Position numbers and translations under genes: made by a program. Under the pieces are notes generated by a model. It had not been told where the DNA came from. It was given only the letters and a program-made list of their open reading frames with translations, and made no database searches. Source: Microbacterium sp. AG1240 (lineage in GTDB: Bacteria > Actinomycetota > Actinomycetes > Actinomycetales > Microbacteriaceae). From it: 64,000 nucleotides of DNA. Position 1 is the stretch's first letter. Every line of letters begins with the position of its first letter. This document shows positions 1-9,573 of this stretch, one piece after another. The stretch covers positions 135,324 to 199,323 of the forward strand of contig NZ_RBXJ01000003.1 in the NCBI RefSeq assembly GCF_003635115.1, written 5' to 3'.

Positions 1-2718
1 GCGGTACTGCTTCGCGTACGACGCCTCCCACCACAGCCTGACCGCCCCGATCGGCTGGACCGATCCCAGGTCGACCTGCGTCCACGCCGCGTCGGAGAGG
101 TTCGCGATCCATCGGGTCGACATATCGGCGTCAGCGACGCTCCCCGGGGCGGAGCCGCCGGAAGCCGACACCGCACGGCCGAGGGCGAGGTTGCGGCTCG
201 CCGCCACTTCGAACTCTGCGACCTCATACCGCGGGCCCACGCTCTCGAGGAGAAGCACCCGCACGAACGATGCGGCCGTCGGAGCGATCTTCAGGCTGTC
301 CGCACCACCGTTTCCGTCCTGGACGAACCGCTGGTCGGTCCACGTGACGCCGTCCCGCGACGTTTGCAGCAGGTACTTCGACGGGAACTCGCCCGCCCAG
401 TTCACCGTGACCCCCGTGACGAACGAGCCGGGCTCGAGGTCTTTCGCGAGCCACTGCACGCCGCCCGCGGCAGAGGCCCATGACGTACCGATGTCGGCGT
501 CTCCGGCGAGTGCCGGCGCGCGGCCGTCCGCCGAGCCGCTCGCGTGGTAGGGAGACGAATTCGATCCGTTCGATCCGACGAGCTCGGCAGTCACCGTCTT
601 GCCGAGGTTGGCGCCCGAACCGAGGCCGAAAGTACCTGTCTGGGTTGCGGTGTCGGTGTGGAGGGAGACATTGACGACGAGACCGGGCACGTCGGGGTTC
701 GCCACACCGACGACGGGAGCGTCTCCCGACTCATCGAGAAGAACGATCGCGGGTCTACTCACCTCGAGGGTGCGTCCTTGACCCAGGTCGAGCTCGCCGG
801 CCTCGTAGAACGTCGCGATCGTCCGTTCGAGTTCGCCGTGCCGCACCGCCTGCACGCTCGCATCGTTGCGCAAGACGTCGACGGCGGGGTCGTGTGCGTA
901 CGCTGCGACCTCGGCCGGAGTGGATGCCGGGAGCACGATGTACTCGTATCCCGCGTCGACCGGCTTCACACCGTGGTCGATGAAGAGGGTGAAGGCGTCG
1001 CGCTCCACTGCGTCCTCCCCTACCCAGCTGCCCGTTTGCGTCTTGTTCGACACCTTCACGTCGGCGTCGGTGGGGAACACGTATCCGACTTCGTCGTTGT
1101 AGGCCCACGTCGGGTCGGTGACGGTCACCGAATCCGTTCCCCGTGCCACGGGGGAGCCGTCTACGGTGGCGTTCGACTTCGCGGCGGCTTGATTCACGAC
1201 CGTGTGCACCGGGGCGTCCGAGGTCGAGCGAATGGCAGCCCCGAGTGCGACCATCTCGTCATCGAAGTAGAAGTAGCTCTTGCTGCCTTTGGTGGCCGCG
1301 CGGTCCAGGCTGTGCACTGCCGCCCCGAACCTTCCGTCCGATACGCCGCCGGTGAAGCTTCCGCCGTTACCCGTGGTGCCGCGGGTCTGCTCTTTGACGT
1401 AGGGCGCCGTCACACCGGGGTAGTGGAACCAGTCGAAGGCGGGGCCGAGGTCCAAGTACTCACGGTTGTTCACCTGGATCGCCGTGGTCCCGGCGGAGTT
1501 CCAGACGATCTCGTTGCCGACCTCAGGCCGGAAGGTCGAGCGGTACTCACTGCCGACGGTGCGGCTGGAGTTGAGGCGTGTTAAGATCGCGTACTCGTCT
1601 CGCTGATGCGCGGAGAACTCAGAACGCCAGAAGTACTTGTTGCCCGTCGCACCGATGGATCGGGTCTTGCCTCGGATGCTGTCGGCGAGCTGTTGATAGG
1701 CCGTCGAGTAGAGCGCATCCGAGCGCACCATCTTGTCCAACGGCTCGAGGAACTCGGCCGCGTAGCCGGTGACTCCGTCGACGGTCTTCGCAGGACGGTA
1801 GCCCAGGTACGGCATCCCCACCTCGCCGCGGATCATCCATCGCGTACCGGAGATGATGTAGAACGCGACCGCGTCGAGCTGATTCCGGTTCAACGCGAGG
1901 TCGGTACCGCGGACCGCGTCCGCCCAGATCGCGACGTTCGTGAACAGGGCGAGACCGTAGCCCTCGCTGTAGAGCTGGGCCCCGTGCGCCCAGTAGCTCG
2001 CGTCGACCTGCACGGCACCGTCGAAAGTGACGGCGCCAGTCGGATCAACCGCAATGGTCGAGACCATCGTGTCGACGCCGCGGGCGATGTCTTCGACGTT
2101 CTTGGTGGCGACGGCTTCGAAGAGGAAGTTCGTCGTTCTCCACGCCCCGTTCGCCCCCACCGGGTCGAGTTTTCCGGTGTTGTGCTTCAGCGCGACATCG
2201 AGCGCCGCGGGGTCGAGCACATCGCCCAAGAAGACGGAAATACGCCCCATCGCGATGGATTCGCCGACTTCGGTCTCCCACCAGTTCTGGTTACCGGGGT
2301 TGACGCGGTCCCAGTGCACCAGAGCCTTGTTCACCGCCGCGAGGACTGCCGGGTCGTTGAATCCCGGTGCACCGGGGCTGCGGTAGGCATGGGTCAGCGC
2401 CAACGCGCGGTACAACGCGATGTAGGGCGACCAGACGGCGCCGTTCGCTGAGCTGGTGCGGTCGGCGTAGTTGACGTCCGTCCACGATCCGTCGGCGTTC
2501 TGAGATGCGACGTAGTCCAGCGCTTCAGAGGTGCGCGCGAGGTAGATGCCGTTGGCGATGATCACCTCGTCGCCCTGCCCGAGGTAGTAATCCTGCAGCC
2601 TGTCGACGATCGTGTCGACGGATGCGTCGGGGGCGGCAACGGCGGGCGCGGCGCCCGCTCCGCCCACCGCGAGAACGGTCGCGACGGCGACGGCGATCAG
2701 GGTTCCTGAGCGTCTCAT
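1..2718 (-). CDS. Secreted polysaccharide lyase, PL8 (hyaluronate/chondroitin/xanthan lyase) type, C-terminus cut by window edge
   Basis: The frame is open from an ATG at 2718 to base 1, giving 906 residues with the C-terminus outside the window. Residues 1-29 form a signal peptide ending in an Ala-rich cleavage region. The catalytic part (about 30-720) carries PL8 landmarks: NQNWWETE at 143-150 (substrate Asn/Trp patch), His245 followed nine residues later by Tyr254 (the same His-to-Tyr spacing as the catalytic pair of pneumococcal hyaluronate lyase), and an RWMIRGE Arg motif. Two discoidin-like (F5/8 type C) carbohydrate-binding segments follow, at about 720-850 and from about 840 to the edge. 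PL8 enzymes cleave uronate-containing polysaccharides by beta-elimination outside the cell. A good AAGGAG ribosome site precedes the ATG. It lies 119 bases downstream of a sugar-binding lipoprotein gene, so uptake of its products is likely. The exact substrate (hyaluronan, chondroitin or xanthan) cannot be told. Confidence 0.85.
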   Translation of the reverse strand, partial: MRRSGTLIAVAVATVLAVGGAGAAPAVAAPDASVDTIVDRLQDYYLGQGDEVIIANGIYLARTSEALDYVASQNADGSWTDVNYADRTSSANGAVWSPYIALYRALALTHAYRSPGAPGFNDPAVLAAVNKALVHWDRVNPGNQNWWETEVGESIAMGRISVFLGDVLDPAALDVALKHNTGKLDPVGANGAWRTTNFLFEAVATKNVEDIARGVDTMVSTIAVDPTGAVTFDGAVQVDASYWAHGAQLYSEGYGLALFTNVAIWADAVRGTDLALNRNQLDAVAFYIISGTRWMIRGEVGMPYLGYRPAKTVDGVTGYAAEFLEPLDKMVRSDALYSTAYQQLADSIRGKTRSIGATGNKYFWRSEFSAHQRDEYAILTRLNSSRTVGSEYRSTFRPEVGNEIVWNSAGTTAIQVNNREYLDLGPAFDWFHYPGVTAPYVKEQTRGTTGNGGSFTGGVSDGRFGAAVHSLDRAATKGSKSYFYFDDEMVALGAAIRSTSDAPVHTVVNQAAAKSNATVDGSPVARGTDSVTVTDPTWAYNDEVGYVFPTDADVKVSNKTQTGSWVGEDAVERDAFTLFIDHGVKPVDAGYEYIVLPASTPAEVAAYAHDPAVDVLRNDASVQAVRHGELERTIATFYEAGELDLGQGRTLEVSRPAIVLLDESGDAPVVGVANPDVPGLVVNVSLHTDTATQTGTFGLGSGANLGKTVTAELVGSNGSNSSPYHASGSADGRAPALAGDADIGTSWASAAGGVQWLAKDLEPGSFVTGVTVNWAGEFPSKYLLQTSRDGVTWTDQRFVQDGNGGADSLKIAPTAASFVRVLLLESVGPRYEVAEFEVAASRNLALGRAVSASGGSAPGSVADADMSTRWIANLSDAAWTQVDLGSVQPIGAVRLWWEASYAKQYR

Positions 2719-2791
2719 GACGGGCTCCTTCGGCCGGTAGAGAATCGTTGGGCGCAGTGCCCTGTCACGTTCGACGCGACATCGCGCAGGT

Positions 2792-2833
2792 GGACCGTCG
2801 GACGAGCCCGGAACAGGCCTCGTCCGACGGTCC
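2792..2833 (-). terminator. Intercistronic hairpin between binding-protein and lyase genes
   Basis: Perfect 15-base inverted repeat (2792-2806 with 2819-2833, 12-base loop) starting 4 bases after the stop of the binding-protein gene. There is no U-tract, so it may stabilise the upstream message or act as a partial terminator, giving more binding protein than lyase. Confidence 0.6.
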
Positions 2834-2837
2834 GGCG

Positions 2838-4139
2838 TCAACCCTGTGACGCGAGGGTGTCGATCTCGCTGCCGGCGTTCTTCATCACGTCGGCCAGGTC
2901 ACCCTGACCCGTCTGGACCGCCCCTCCCCACGCATCACGGAAGGTTTGCCAGATCTCGGAAGAATTGGCGATGTTCGGCACGTCGACCGTCAACGGAACC
3001 TCCTTCGCGAAGGTCTCGAGCAGCGGGTTCGCCGCGAGGAAGTCGCCCGCGACCTCGGTCAGGTCGGTACGAATGGGGAACTGGCCGGTTGTCTCCAGGA
3101 GTGCGAGGTCGTTGTCGGCGTCCATGGAGAACTTCGCGAAGTCCCAGGCCGTCTGCTTGTTCTCGCACGAGGTGTAGAGTCCGACGTTCTTCGAGTCGCC
3201 GAACGTGTACGTCTCGTCGATGGTCTTGCCGTCGGCTGTCGGCAGCGGCACGACACCGTACTCGACCTTGCCGTCGAACTGCGCGGCCCCCCACGGTCCG
3301 GCGATCCCCATCGCGGCGACACCATCCGCGAAAGGTCCTGCCCAGGCGTCGCCGCTGTAGGCCTCCGCGGAGGAGTAGCCTTCGGCGTACAGCGTCTTCC
3401 AGAACTCGAGCGTTTCCAGACCCGCCTCGCTCGTGAAGGTCGCCTTGTCATCGACGACGAGTTGCTCCCCGCCGGAGTTCGCGAGATAGAACGGGTAGAA
3501 GTCGAACAGGGCGTTGGTGTAATCGCCCGAAGCAGGTGGATACAGCGCGAAGTCGGCGGCACCTGAATCCTTGATCGCCTCGGCTGCGGCGAGGACATCG
3601 TCGTAGGTGGCGAGCGAGGGGTTCTCCGCATCGAGACCCGCTTCGGCGAACGCGGTCTTGTTGTAATAGAGCATGAAGGGGTTTGCTTTCCAGGGCAGCT
3701 GGTAGAGGTCTCCGTCCGGCGAGCGGAACCCGTCGGCTGCTTCCCCGGAACGCTCTTTGACGAACGACTCGCCGTCTTCGAAGGTCGTGGAGATGTTCAC
3801 GAGGCCGCCCTGCTTCTGGAACGCCGGCACGGCAGCGGGTGCGGTGGCGTAGACCAGGCATGGAGTGTTGCCGGCGGTGATCGCCGCGGAGATCGCGTCT
3901 TCGGACGACTTCCCCGAGGGGATCGCCGCCGCTGTCACCTGGGCGTCAGGATTGTCCGCATTCCATGCGTCGACGACCGCCTCCGCCCATGCGATCTCCT
4001 GCTCGTTCGTGGAGTACCAGATCGAGATGGGCCCGGAGGTGAGCTCTGTCCCGCCTCCGCTGGATGAGCCCCCGGAGCATGCCGCTAGTGGCATGGCGAG
4101 GACAACGAGTGCTGCTGCTGCGCCGATGGAACGCTTCAT
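2838..4139 (-). CDS. ABC transporter sugar-binding lipoprotein (extracellular solute-binding family 1)
   Basis: This 433-residue protein begins with a lipoprotein signal (MKRSIG..., hydrophobic core, lipobox LAAC with Cys21) and a Ser/Gly-rich linker. The rest matches the MalE/UgpB-type family 1 fold: an ISIWYSTNEQE start strand, WKANPFMLYYNK near the cleft, and DAWAGPFADGVAAMGIAGPW near the C-terminal lobe, which is the classic variable-sugar binding pattern. It would capture oligosaccharides at the outer membrane face for a CUT1-type importer. No permease or ATPase gene is visible, so these are probably beyond the left edge, after the lyase. An AAAGGAG site precedes the ATG. A LacI-type operator candidate lies about 180 bases upstream. 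The sugar specificity is unknown; the neighbouring PL8 lyase points to uronate-containing oligosaccharides. Confidence 0.88.
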   Translation of the reverse strand: MKRSIGAAAALVVLAMPLAACSGGSSSGGGTELTSGPISIWYSTNEQEIAWAEAVVDAWNADNPDAQVTAAAIPSGKSSEDAISAAITAGNTPCLVYATAPAAVPAFQKQGGLVNISTTFEDGESFVKERSGEAADGFRSPDGDLYQLPWKANPFMLYYNKTAFAEAGLDAENPSLATYDDVLAAAEAIKDSGAADFALYPPASGDYTNALFDFYPFYLANSGGEQLVVDDKATFTSEAGLETLEFWKTLYAEGYSSAEAYSGDAWAGPFADGVAAMGIAGPWGAAQFDGKVEYGVVPLPTADGKTIDETYTFGDSKNVGLYTSCENKQTAWDFAKFSMDADNDLALLETTGQFPIRTDLTEVAGDFLAANPLLETFAKEVPLTVDVPNIANSSEIWQTFRDAWGGAVQTGQGDLADVMKNAGSEIDTLASQG

Positions 4140-4320
4140 TGCGCGCTAACTCCTTTGTACGAAAGCCGTCCCACGCCAGCTTCTGCGCTTCCATGTGATG
4201 AGCTCCCAAGACAGAGCGCGAGGCGGTGTCGACAGGGCAATCCTTGGCCCGCTAACCGCCGTTCTGATTCACACACGTAGGTCGCGTCATCAGAGGCTCC
4301 AGGAAGCTCGTGGTGTCAGT

Positions 4321-4340
4321 AAACCGGTTCTTTCGCCGGT
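4321..4340. promoter_or_regulatory. Candidate LacI-family operator upstream of sugar-binding protein gene
   Basis: The 8-base palindrome AACCGGTT (4322-4329) is followed by a second half-site, so ACCGG (4323-4327) and CCGGT (4336-4340) form an inverted pair. A-C-C-G-G-T with a central CG is typical of LacI/GalR-family operators in actinobacteria. It lies in the 5' region of the leftward sugar uptake genes. No regulator gene is visible nearby. Confidence 0.42.
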
Positions 4341-4617
4341 ATGTCAAGCATTTTGAGGGTTATCCGACACACAGCTAAAGCGGTACAGACAGCATTCCCC
4401 GTGTCGGAGGGTGGTGGGCCTCACGAACGGACTCTTCGGCCACGACACACCTCTCTCCGAGGAGGCGACGTGGCCATGGCCCGGAAAGAGGACGACGTGT
4501 CCGGGCGGATGACGCGTCCTACCCCGCTCTCACCGACCCGATGTCGGCGGCGAGCGCACGAGCTGCACCCCCGCGCCCGGGTGTTTCCCGCCGCGAAGCC
4601 CTCTCACGACCTCCCGG

Positions 4618-4643
4618 GCGAACCCTCTTGATCGTGGGTTCGC
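4618..4643 (-). terminator. Putative terminator of the bkd operon
   Basis: Inverted repeat GCGAACCC / GGGTTCGC (8-base stem, 10-base loop) about 80 bases after the E2 stop codon, at the end of the four-gene leftward operon. No long T-run follows. Confidence 0.5.
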
Positions 4644-4721
4644 TGAGGTGGTTCTGACTCGGATGCATCAGGCGGGGCCAACGTCGATGGGCGGACCGGT
4701 CGACCTCAGCGCCGTCTCGCC

Positions 4722-6092
4722 TCAGTCCAGCAGCAGCGCCGGCTCCTCGAGGATCGACGCGACATCGGCGACGAACCGGCTCATGCCGTCGCCGTCGACC
4801 ACGCGGTGGTCGAAGGAGCCGGCCACGGTGGTCACCCAGCGGGGGCGCACCTCACCGTCGACGACCCACGGCTTCTGGCGGATCGTGCCGAGCGCGATGA
4901 TGCCGGCCTCTCCGCCGTTGAGGATCGGGGTGCCGGCATCCATGCCGAAGACGCCGATGTTCGTGATGGTGATCGTGCCGCCCTTCTGGTCGGCGGGCGT
5001 CGACTTGCCCTCACGCGCGGTGGTCGTGAGGTTCTGCAGGGCACGGGCGAGCTCGCGCATGCTCATGTCCTGCGCGTCCTTGATGTTCGGCACCAGGAGT
5101 CCGCGCGGCGTGGCGGCGGCGATGCCCAGGTTCACGTAGTGGTGCAGACGGATCTGCGCGCCGTCGTCGCCGTCGACCCAGGCCGCGTTCACCATCGGGG
5201 TGCGACGGGCGGCCCAGATGACCGCGCGCGCCATGATCAGCAGGGGTGAGACCTTGACGTCGGCGAAGTCGGGCGACGACTTGAGCCGCTTGACGAGCTC
5301 CATCGTGCGCGAGGCGTCGACATCGGTCCAGACCGTGACGTGGGGCGCCGAGTAGGCGGTGCGCACCATGCCCGAGGCCACGGCCTTGCGCACGCCCCGC
5401 ACCGGGATCGATTCCTCGCGGCCGTCCATGCTCTCGGTGGGCTGGGCGGGCTCGGCAGGGGGTGCGGATGCTGCGGGGCGCGCAGCATCCGATTCCTCGG
5501 CGGTGACGGGGATCGTCTCCTCGCGCACCTCTCCCCAGGCGGGGGTCTCGATGTTGCGGAAGACGCTCGCCTGCGATGCGTGCTTCACGACGTCGTCGCG
5601 GGTCACCTCGCCCGACGCGCCGCTGGGCGTGACCGAGGCGAGATCGACGCCGAGGTCGCGGGCGAGCTTGCGGATCGGGGGCTTGGCTACCACCCCGGCC
5701 GACGTGCCGGCCGGGCGCGCCTCGGGCTTGACGGGGCGACGGCGCGACGCGACATGACCCGCGCTGCCGTAGCCGACGAGCACCGCGCCTCCCGGCGCCT
5801 CGGGCTCGGGCACGACGGCCGGCGCGGCAGGGGCGGCGGGACTCGCGGCCGACTCGTCGGCGATCGTGATGATGGCGCTGCCGACCTCGACGGTGTCGCC
5901 CTCGCCGGCGAGCAGCTCGCCCACCGTGCCCGAGAAGGGCGACGGCAGTTCGACGAGCGACTTGGCCGTCTCGATCTCGACGAGCACGTCGTCGACCTCG
6001 ACCGTGTCGCCGGGGGCGACGCGCCAGGACACGATCTCGGCCTCGGTCAGACCCTCGCCGACATCGGGGAGGAGGAACTTCTGCGTGCTCAT
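4722..6092 (-). CDS. bkdC: Branched-chain 2-oxoacid dehydrogenase E2 (dihydrolipoamide acyltransferase)
   Basis: 456 residues with the full E2 layout. The lipoyl domain (about 1-78) has its lipoylated Lys44 in [13 protein letters not shown] Pro/Ala-rich linker follows, then the peripheral-subunit-binding domain ([24 protein letters not shown]). The C-terminal acyltransferase domain ends with the DHRVVDG motif (His429). It transfers the acyl group from E1 to CoA, giving branched-chain acyl-CoAs for catabolism or branched fatty acid priming. It is last in the operon aminotransferase - E1a - E1b - E2, 103 bases after E1b. No dihydrolipoamide dehydrogenase (E3) gene is in the window, so E3 is presumably shared with other complexes. 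Pyruvate dehydrogenase E2 is the main alternative, but a split a/b E1 next to it favours the branched-chain type. Confidence 0.92.
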   Translation of the reverse strand: MSTQKFLLPDVGEGLTEAEIVSWRVAPGDTVEVDDVLVEIETAKSLVELPSPFSGTVGELLAGEGDTVEVGSAIITIADESAASPAAPAAPAVVPEPEAPGGAVLVGYGSAGHVASRRRPVKPEARPAGTSAGVVAKPPIRKLARDLGVDLASVTPSGASGEVTRDDVVKHASQASVFRNIETPAWGEVREETIPVTAEESDAARPAASAPPAEPAQPTESMDGREESIPVRGVRKAVASGMVRTAYSAPHVTVWTDVDASRTMELVKRLKSSPDFADVKVSPLLIMARAVIWAARRTPMVNAAWVDGDDGAQIRLHHYVNLGIAAATPRGLLVPNIKDAQDMSMRELARALQNLTTTAREGKSTPADQKGGTITITNIGVFGMDAGTPILNGGEAGIIALGTIRQKPWVVDGEVRPRWVTTVAGSFDHRVVDGDGMSRFVADVASILEEPALLLD

Positions 6093-6130
6093 GATCTGTC
6101 CTTTCGCGGTCCGCGAGACATCAATCCGGC

Positions 6131-6166
6131 CGCGAGACTGCGCATCTCTGTCGCAGTCTCGTCGCG
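6131..6166 (-). other. Intercistronic hairpin between E1b and E2 genes
   Basis: Ten-base perfect inverted repeat CGAGACTGCG / CGCAGTCTCG (6133-6142 with 6152-6161), extendable by CGCG arms, in the 103-base gap of the bkd operon. Probably an mRNA processing or stability element rather than a full terminator, since E2 has no obvious promoter of its own. Confidence 0.5.
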
Positions 6167-6195
6167 GGGATGACGTCTCACGGTCATCGGGGTGC

Positions 6196-7176
6196 TCAGT
6201 ACGCCATCGTGCGGTCGACGGCCTCGAGGATGCGGTCGGCGTCGGGGAGGTACTTGCCCTCCAGGTTCGCCGCGGGGAAGGGGGTGTCGAAGCCCGACAC
6301 GCGCAGCACCGGCGCCTCGAGCGAGTAGAACGCCCGCTCGGCGACCGTGGCGGCGATCTCGCTGCCGACGCTGACGAAGCCCGGGGCCTCCTGCGCGTAG
6401 ACCATGCGGCCGGTGCGCCCGACCGATTCGAGGATGGGGTCGTAGTCGACCGGCGACAGCGAACGCAGGTCGACGACCTCGCAGCTCGTGCCCTCGCTCT
6501 CGGCGAGCGCCGCGGCCTGGATGAGGGTCGACACCATCGCGCCGTGCCCGACGAGGGTCACGTCGGTGCCGCGCCGAACGATACGGCTGGCGTGCAGCGG
6601 CACCGCGGAGGCGTCGAGGTCGACCTCGCCCTTCGGCCAGTAGCGGCTCTTCGGTTCGAAGAAGATGACCGGGTCGGGCGAGGCGATCGCTTCCTGGATC
6701 ATCCAGTACGCGTCGTTCGGCGTCGACGGGCTCACCACGCGCAGGCCCGGCGTGTGGGCGAAATAGGCCTCGGGACTCTCCTGGTGGTGCTCGATCGCGC
6801 CGATGTGCCCGCCGTAGGGGATGCGGATGACGACCGGCATCTGCAGGGCGCCCTCGTGCCGGTAGGTGAGCTTCGCCAACTGGCTGGTGATCTGGTCGAA
6901 CCCCGGGTAGACGAAGCCGTCGAACTGGATCTCGCAGACCGGCCGGAACCCGCCCATCGCGAGGCCGATCGCCGTGCCGATGATGCCCGACTCCGCCAGG
7001 GGCGTGTCGATGACCCGGCGAGGTCCGAAGTCGGCCTGGAGCCCCTCGGTGACCCGGAAGACGCCGCCGAGCGGGCCGATGTCCTCGCCCATGAGCAGCA
7101 CGCGGTCGCTCTGCTCCATCGCGCGTCGCAGGCCCGCGTTCAGAGCCTTGCCCAGCGACATCTCGGTCGTGCTCAC
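6196..7176 (-). CDS. bkdB: Branched-chain 2-oxoacid dehydrogenase E1 beta subunit
   Basis: 326 residues starting at a GTG (7176) whose GTGA overlaps the stop of the E1 alpha gene, with an AAGGGGG-type ribosome site just upstream. A longer frame runs upstream but is only the read-through of the E1 alpha region. Family features: [21 protein letters not shown] near the start (TPP-domain pocket), [13 protein letters not shown], the conserved [22 protein letters not shown] loop, and a transketolase C-terminal domain with LVGHGAMVS. It forms the a2b2 E1 component that decarboxylates branched 2-oxoacids using TPP and acylates the lipoyl group of E2. Translation is probably coupled to E1 alpha. Confidence 0.92.
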   Translation of the reverse strand: MSTTEMSLGKALNAGLRRAMEQSDRVLLMGEDIGPLGGVFRVTEGLQADFGPRRVIDTPLAESGIIGTAIGLAMGGFRPVCEIQFDGFVYPGFDQITSQLAKLTYRHEGALQMPVVIRIPYGGHIGAIEHHQESPEAYFAHTPGLRVVSPSTPNDAYWMIQEAIASPDPVIFFEPKSRYWPKGEVDLDASAVPLHASRIVRRGTDVTLVGHGAMVSTLIQAAALAESEGTSCEVVDLRSLSPVDYDPILESVGRTGRMVYAQEAPGFVSVGSEIAATVAERAFYSLEAPVLRVSGFDTPFPAANLEGKYLPDADRILEAVDRTMAY

Positions 7177-8345
7177 GATGCGCCCCCTTCGAAAGACGCC
7201 TCGTAGGCATGGAACCAGCGGCGCTCCTCGTCGACGAGCGGATGCTGCTCGGAGTAGACGTTCGTGAAGATCTGGTCGGCCTCGAGCCCGCCGAGCGCGT
7301 TGGTGCGCACGCGGGTGTCGTCGGCGAGCGCCTGGGCCTCGGCCTCCGCGTCGGCGAAGAAGGCCGCCCCGGCGCCGCGACCTTCGAGGTAGGCCCGCAT
7401 GCGTTCGATCGGATCGCGCCGACCCCAGGCCTGCTCCTCGGCGGTCGTGCGGTACTTCGTGGGGTCGTCGCTCGTGGTGTGCGCGCCCATGCGGTAGGTC
7501 ATCGCCTCGATCGCGCGCGGTCCGCCGCCGGCGCGCGCCTCGTCGAGCGAGGCGCGAGTGACCGCGTAGCTCGCCAGCACGTCGTTGCCGTCGACCTGCA
7601 CGCTCGGGATGCCGTACCCGGCGCTCCGGCGGAACAGCGGCGAGCGCGACTGCGTGGCGACGGGCACCGAGATGGCCCACTGGTTGTTCTGCAGGAAGAA
7701 GACCTCCGGCGCCTGGAAGCTCGCCGCGTAGACCATCGACTCGTGCACGTCGCCCTGGCTGGACGCGCCGTCGCCGTAGTAGACGATGACGGCCTCGTCA
7801 CGGTCGGGGTCGCCGCCGCCGCTCTTGCCGTCGAAAGCAAGACCCATCGCGAGACCCGTCGCGTGCAGGGTCTGCGCACCGAGGACGAGCGTGTAGATGT
7901 GCGTGTTGCCGTTCTTCGGGTCGTACGGGTTCCACCCGCCGTGCGTGAGTCCGCGCATGAGGCGGATGATGTCGACCGGGTCGACCCCGCGGATTCGCGC
8001 GACCACGTGCTCGCGATACGAGGGGAAGACGTGATCCTGGGTGCGAGCGGCGCGGGCCGAGCCGACCTGCGCGGCCTCCTGGCCCCAGCTCGGCGGCCAC
8101 AGGGCGAGCTGCCCCTGTCGCTGCAGCAGGGTCGCCTGCCGGTCGAACGCGCGGATCGACACCATGTCGCGGTAGAACTGCTCGAGCTCGGCATCGGGCA
8201 GCGCATCGACGAGCGGCAGGTACTGCTCGGCGGCGGGCGTCGGCGCGATCGACCCGTCCGCGGCGAGAATGCGGACGAGCTCTGTGTCGTCGACGGGCAG
8301 GGACGCGTCGAGCGCGTCGGGCACGGTCGGATCGGGCACTGTCAC
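7173..8345 (-). CDS. bkdA: Branched-chain 2-oxoacid dehydrogenase E1 alpha subunit
   Basis: 390 residues. The TPP-binding motif runs from [12 protein letters not shown] to FFLQNNQWA, the standard GDG-x(25-30)-NN spacing. The family loop with [16 protein letters not shown] (phosphorylation-loop region in eukaryotic homologues) is present. The GTG at 8345 overlaps the stop of the upstream aminotransferase gene as GTGA; a second GTG at 8339 fits a GGAG ribosome site better, so the start is uncertain by two codons. The long upstream open frame is antisense-type noise over the aminotransferase gene. The subunit binds TPP and performs the decarboxylation step of the complex. Confidence 0.92.
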   Translation of the reverse strand: MTVPDPTVPDALDASLPVDDTELVRILAADGSIAPTPAAEQYLPLVDALPDAELEQFYRDMVSIRAFDRQATLLQRQGQLALWPPSWGQEAAQVGSARAARTQDHVFPSYREHVVARIRGVDPVDIIRLMRGLTHGGWNPYDPKNGNTHIYTLVLGAQTLHATGLAMGLAFDGKSGGGDPDRDEAVIVYYGDGASSQGDVHESMVYAASFQAPEVFFLQNNQWAISVPVATQSRSPLFRRSAGYGIPSVQVDGNDVLASYAVTRASLDEARAGGGPRAIEAMTYRMGAHTTSDDPTKYRTTAEEQAWGRRDPIERMRAYLEGRGAGAAFFADAEAEAQALADDTRVRTNALGGLEADQIFTNVYSEQHPLVDEERRWFHAYEASFEGGAS

Positions 8346-9457
8346 GCTCTCCACGCTAGCCCTCGGCCCGAATGGCCCTCTGGGAGGGTCTGAACAACGG
8401 ATGCTGCGATCCGTAGGACCTTCTCGACAGACTCCTCCTCGCCGACGGAGATACGGATGCCATCGCCGACGAACGGGCGGACGATGAGACCCTCCTCCTC
8501 GAACGCCTCCGCGAAGGCCGCCGTGTGCTCTCCGGCGGGGAGCCAGACGAAGTTGCCCTGCGCGTCGGGCACATTCCAGCCGCCGTCGCGCAGACCCGCG
8601 ACGAGGCGGTCGCGGCGCGCGGAGATCACCCGCACCCGCTCGAGGAGCTCCGACTCCGCCCGAAGGCTCGCCAGGGCCGCGGCTTCCGCCTGACCCGTCA
8701 CCGCGAGCGGGATGGCCGTCGAACGCGCGGCGTCGAGCACGCGGCGGTGACCGATCGCATACCCGATGCGCAGACCGGCGAGCCCGAAGGCCTTCGAGAA
8801 CGTGCGGAGCGCGACGACGTTGGGCCGGTCGAGCAGGCCGAGCACCCGCATGCCGTCGACCGCGTCGGGGGCGGTGACGAACTCGGCGTAGGCCTCGTCG
8901 AGGATGACGAGCACGTCGCTCGGAACGGCGTCGATGAAGGCGGCGAACTCGTCGTGCGTGACGGCGGTGCCGGTGGGGTTGTTGGGACTGCAGACGATGA
9001 CGACGCGGGTGCGCTCGCTGACGCTCGCCGCCATCGCCGGAAGATCGTGCCGGAAGTCGGCCGCGAGCGGCACCTCCACGGCGGTGGCACCCGCCACTCG
9101 CACGAGGGTGGGGTAGGCCTCGAACGACCGCCACGCGTAGACGACCTCGTCGCCCGGCCCGGCAGCGGCGAGGATCAGCTGCGCCAGCACCGACACGCTC
9201 CCCGCGCCGATGTGCACCTCGTCGGCGTCGACCCCGAAACGCGCGGCGAGCCTCTCGCGCAGACGTCGGGCCGACGCATCCGGATACCGATTGACATCGG
9301 CCGCGTCGCTCATCGCCTCGATCACGCCGGGGAGCGGATCGAAGGGGTTCTCGTTGCTCGAGAGCTTGAATCCGTCGTCGCCCGCGGGCTTGCCCTGGCG
9401 ATACGGCGGAAGAGCGGCGATCTCGGGGCGGATGCGGACGGGGATGTCGTCTGTCAC
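8342..9457 (-). CDS. PLP-dependent aminotransferase, HisC-like class I/II
   Basis: 371 residues of the histidinol-phosphate aminotransferase family. Visible motifs are [13 protein letters not shown] at the start, CSPNNPTG (PLP phosphate and ring region), DEAYAEF (PLP Asp), [15 protein letters not shown] with the PLP Lys222, and a C-terminal GDGIRISVG Arg. HisC-like enzymes in actinobacteria often act on aromatic (Pat) or branched amino acids. Here the gene is first in a tightly overlapped operon with the branched-chain 2-oxoacid dehydrogenase, and no his genes are near, so transamination of amino acids to the 2-oxoacid substrates is the likely job (inference). A TAGACT box sits 6 bases before the GTG start, indicating a leaderless message. 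Confidence 0.85.
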   Translation of the reverse strand: MTDDIPVRIRPEIAALPPYRQGKPAGDDGFKLSSNENPFDPLPGVIEAMSDAADVNRYPDASARRLRERLAARFGVDADEVHIGAGSVSVLAQLILAAAGPGDEVVYAWRSFEAYPTLVRVAGATAVEVPLAADFRHDLPAMAASVSERTRVVIVCSPNNPTGTAVTHDEFAAFIDAVPSDVLVILDEAYAEFVTAPDAVDGMRVLGLLDRPNVVALRTFSKAFGLAGLRIGYAIGHRRVLDAARSTAIPLAVTGQAEAAALASLRAESELLERVRVISARRDRLVAGLRDGGWNVPDAQGNFVWLPAGEHTAAFAEAFEEEGLIVRPFVGDGIRISVGEEESVEKVLRIAASVVQTLPEGHSGRGLAWRA

Positions 9458-9463
9458 GCACCG

Positions 9464-9469
9464 AGTCTA
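9464..9469 (-). promoter_or_regulatory. Leaderless -10 element of the aminotransferase/bkd operon
   Basis: TAGACT on the minus strand followed by six bases and the GTG start at 9457. This spacing places the transcription start at or next to the start codon. Confidence 0.6.
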
Positions 9470-9533
9470 GGTCGGCACCGACACGGCGGCGTCGGTCCGA
9501 GACCGGTACGCCGACCTGCTGAGCAGGCTCGAG

Positions 9534-9573
9534 GACGCATGACCGAGTTCGTCGACGCATGACCGAGTACGTC
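9534..9573. repeat. 20-base tandem duplication at the doc remnant start
   Basis: Two adjacent 20-base copies (9534-9553 and 9554-9573) differing at one position; each contains ATGACCGAG, so the start region of the doc-like frame is duplicated. The first copy's ATG (9539) leads to a stop after seven codons; only the second (9559) is in frame with the remnant. Confidence 0.8.

Larger units (their letters stand above)
4140..4721. other. Intergenic region (582 bases) between sugar uptake genes and bkd operon
   Basis: Both flanking genes run leftward, so this region holds the 5' region of the sugar-binding gene (with the operator candidate at 4321-4340) and the 3' end of the bkd operon (terminator candidate at 4618-4643). 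A 96-codon rightward frame at 4341-4631 has no ribosome site, an Arg/Pro-rich low-complexity translation and no recognisable family, and is not called. Confidence 0.6.

Noticed and set aside
4341..4631. 96-codon rightward frame in the gap between sugar and bkd operons
   Set aside because: No ribosome site, Arg/Pro-rich low-complexity translation and no family match; the region is a plausible regulatory gap.
9539..9562. First ATG of the 20-base tandem duplication as a gene start
   Set aside because: It opens only a seven-codon frame before a stop.
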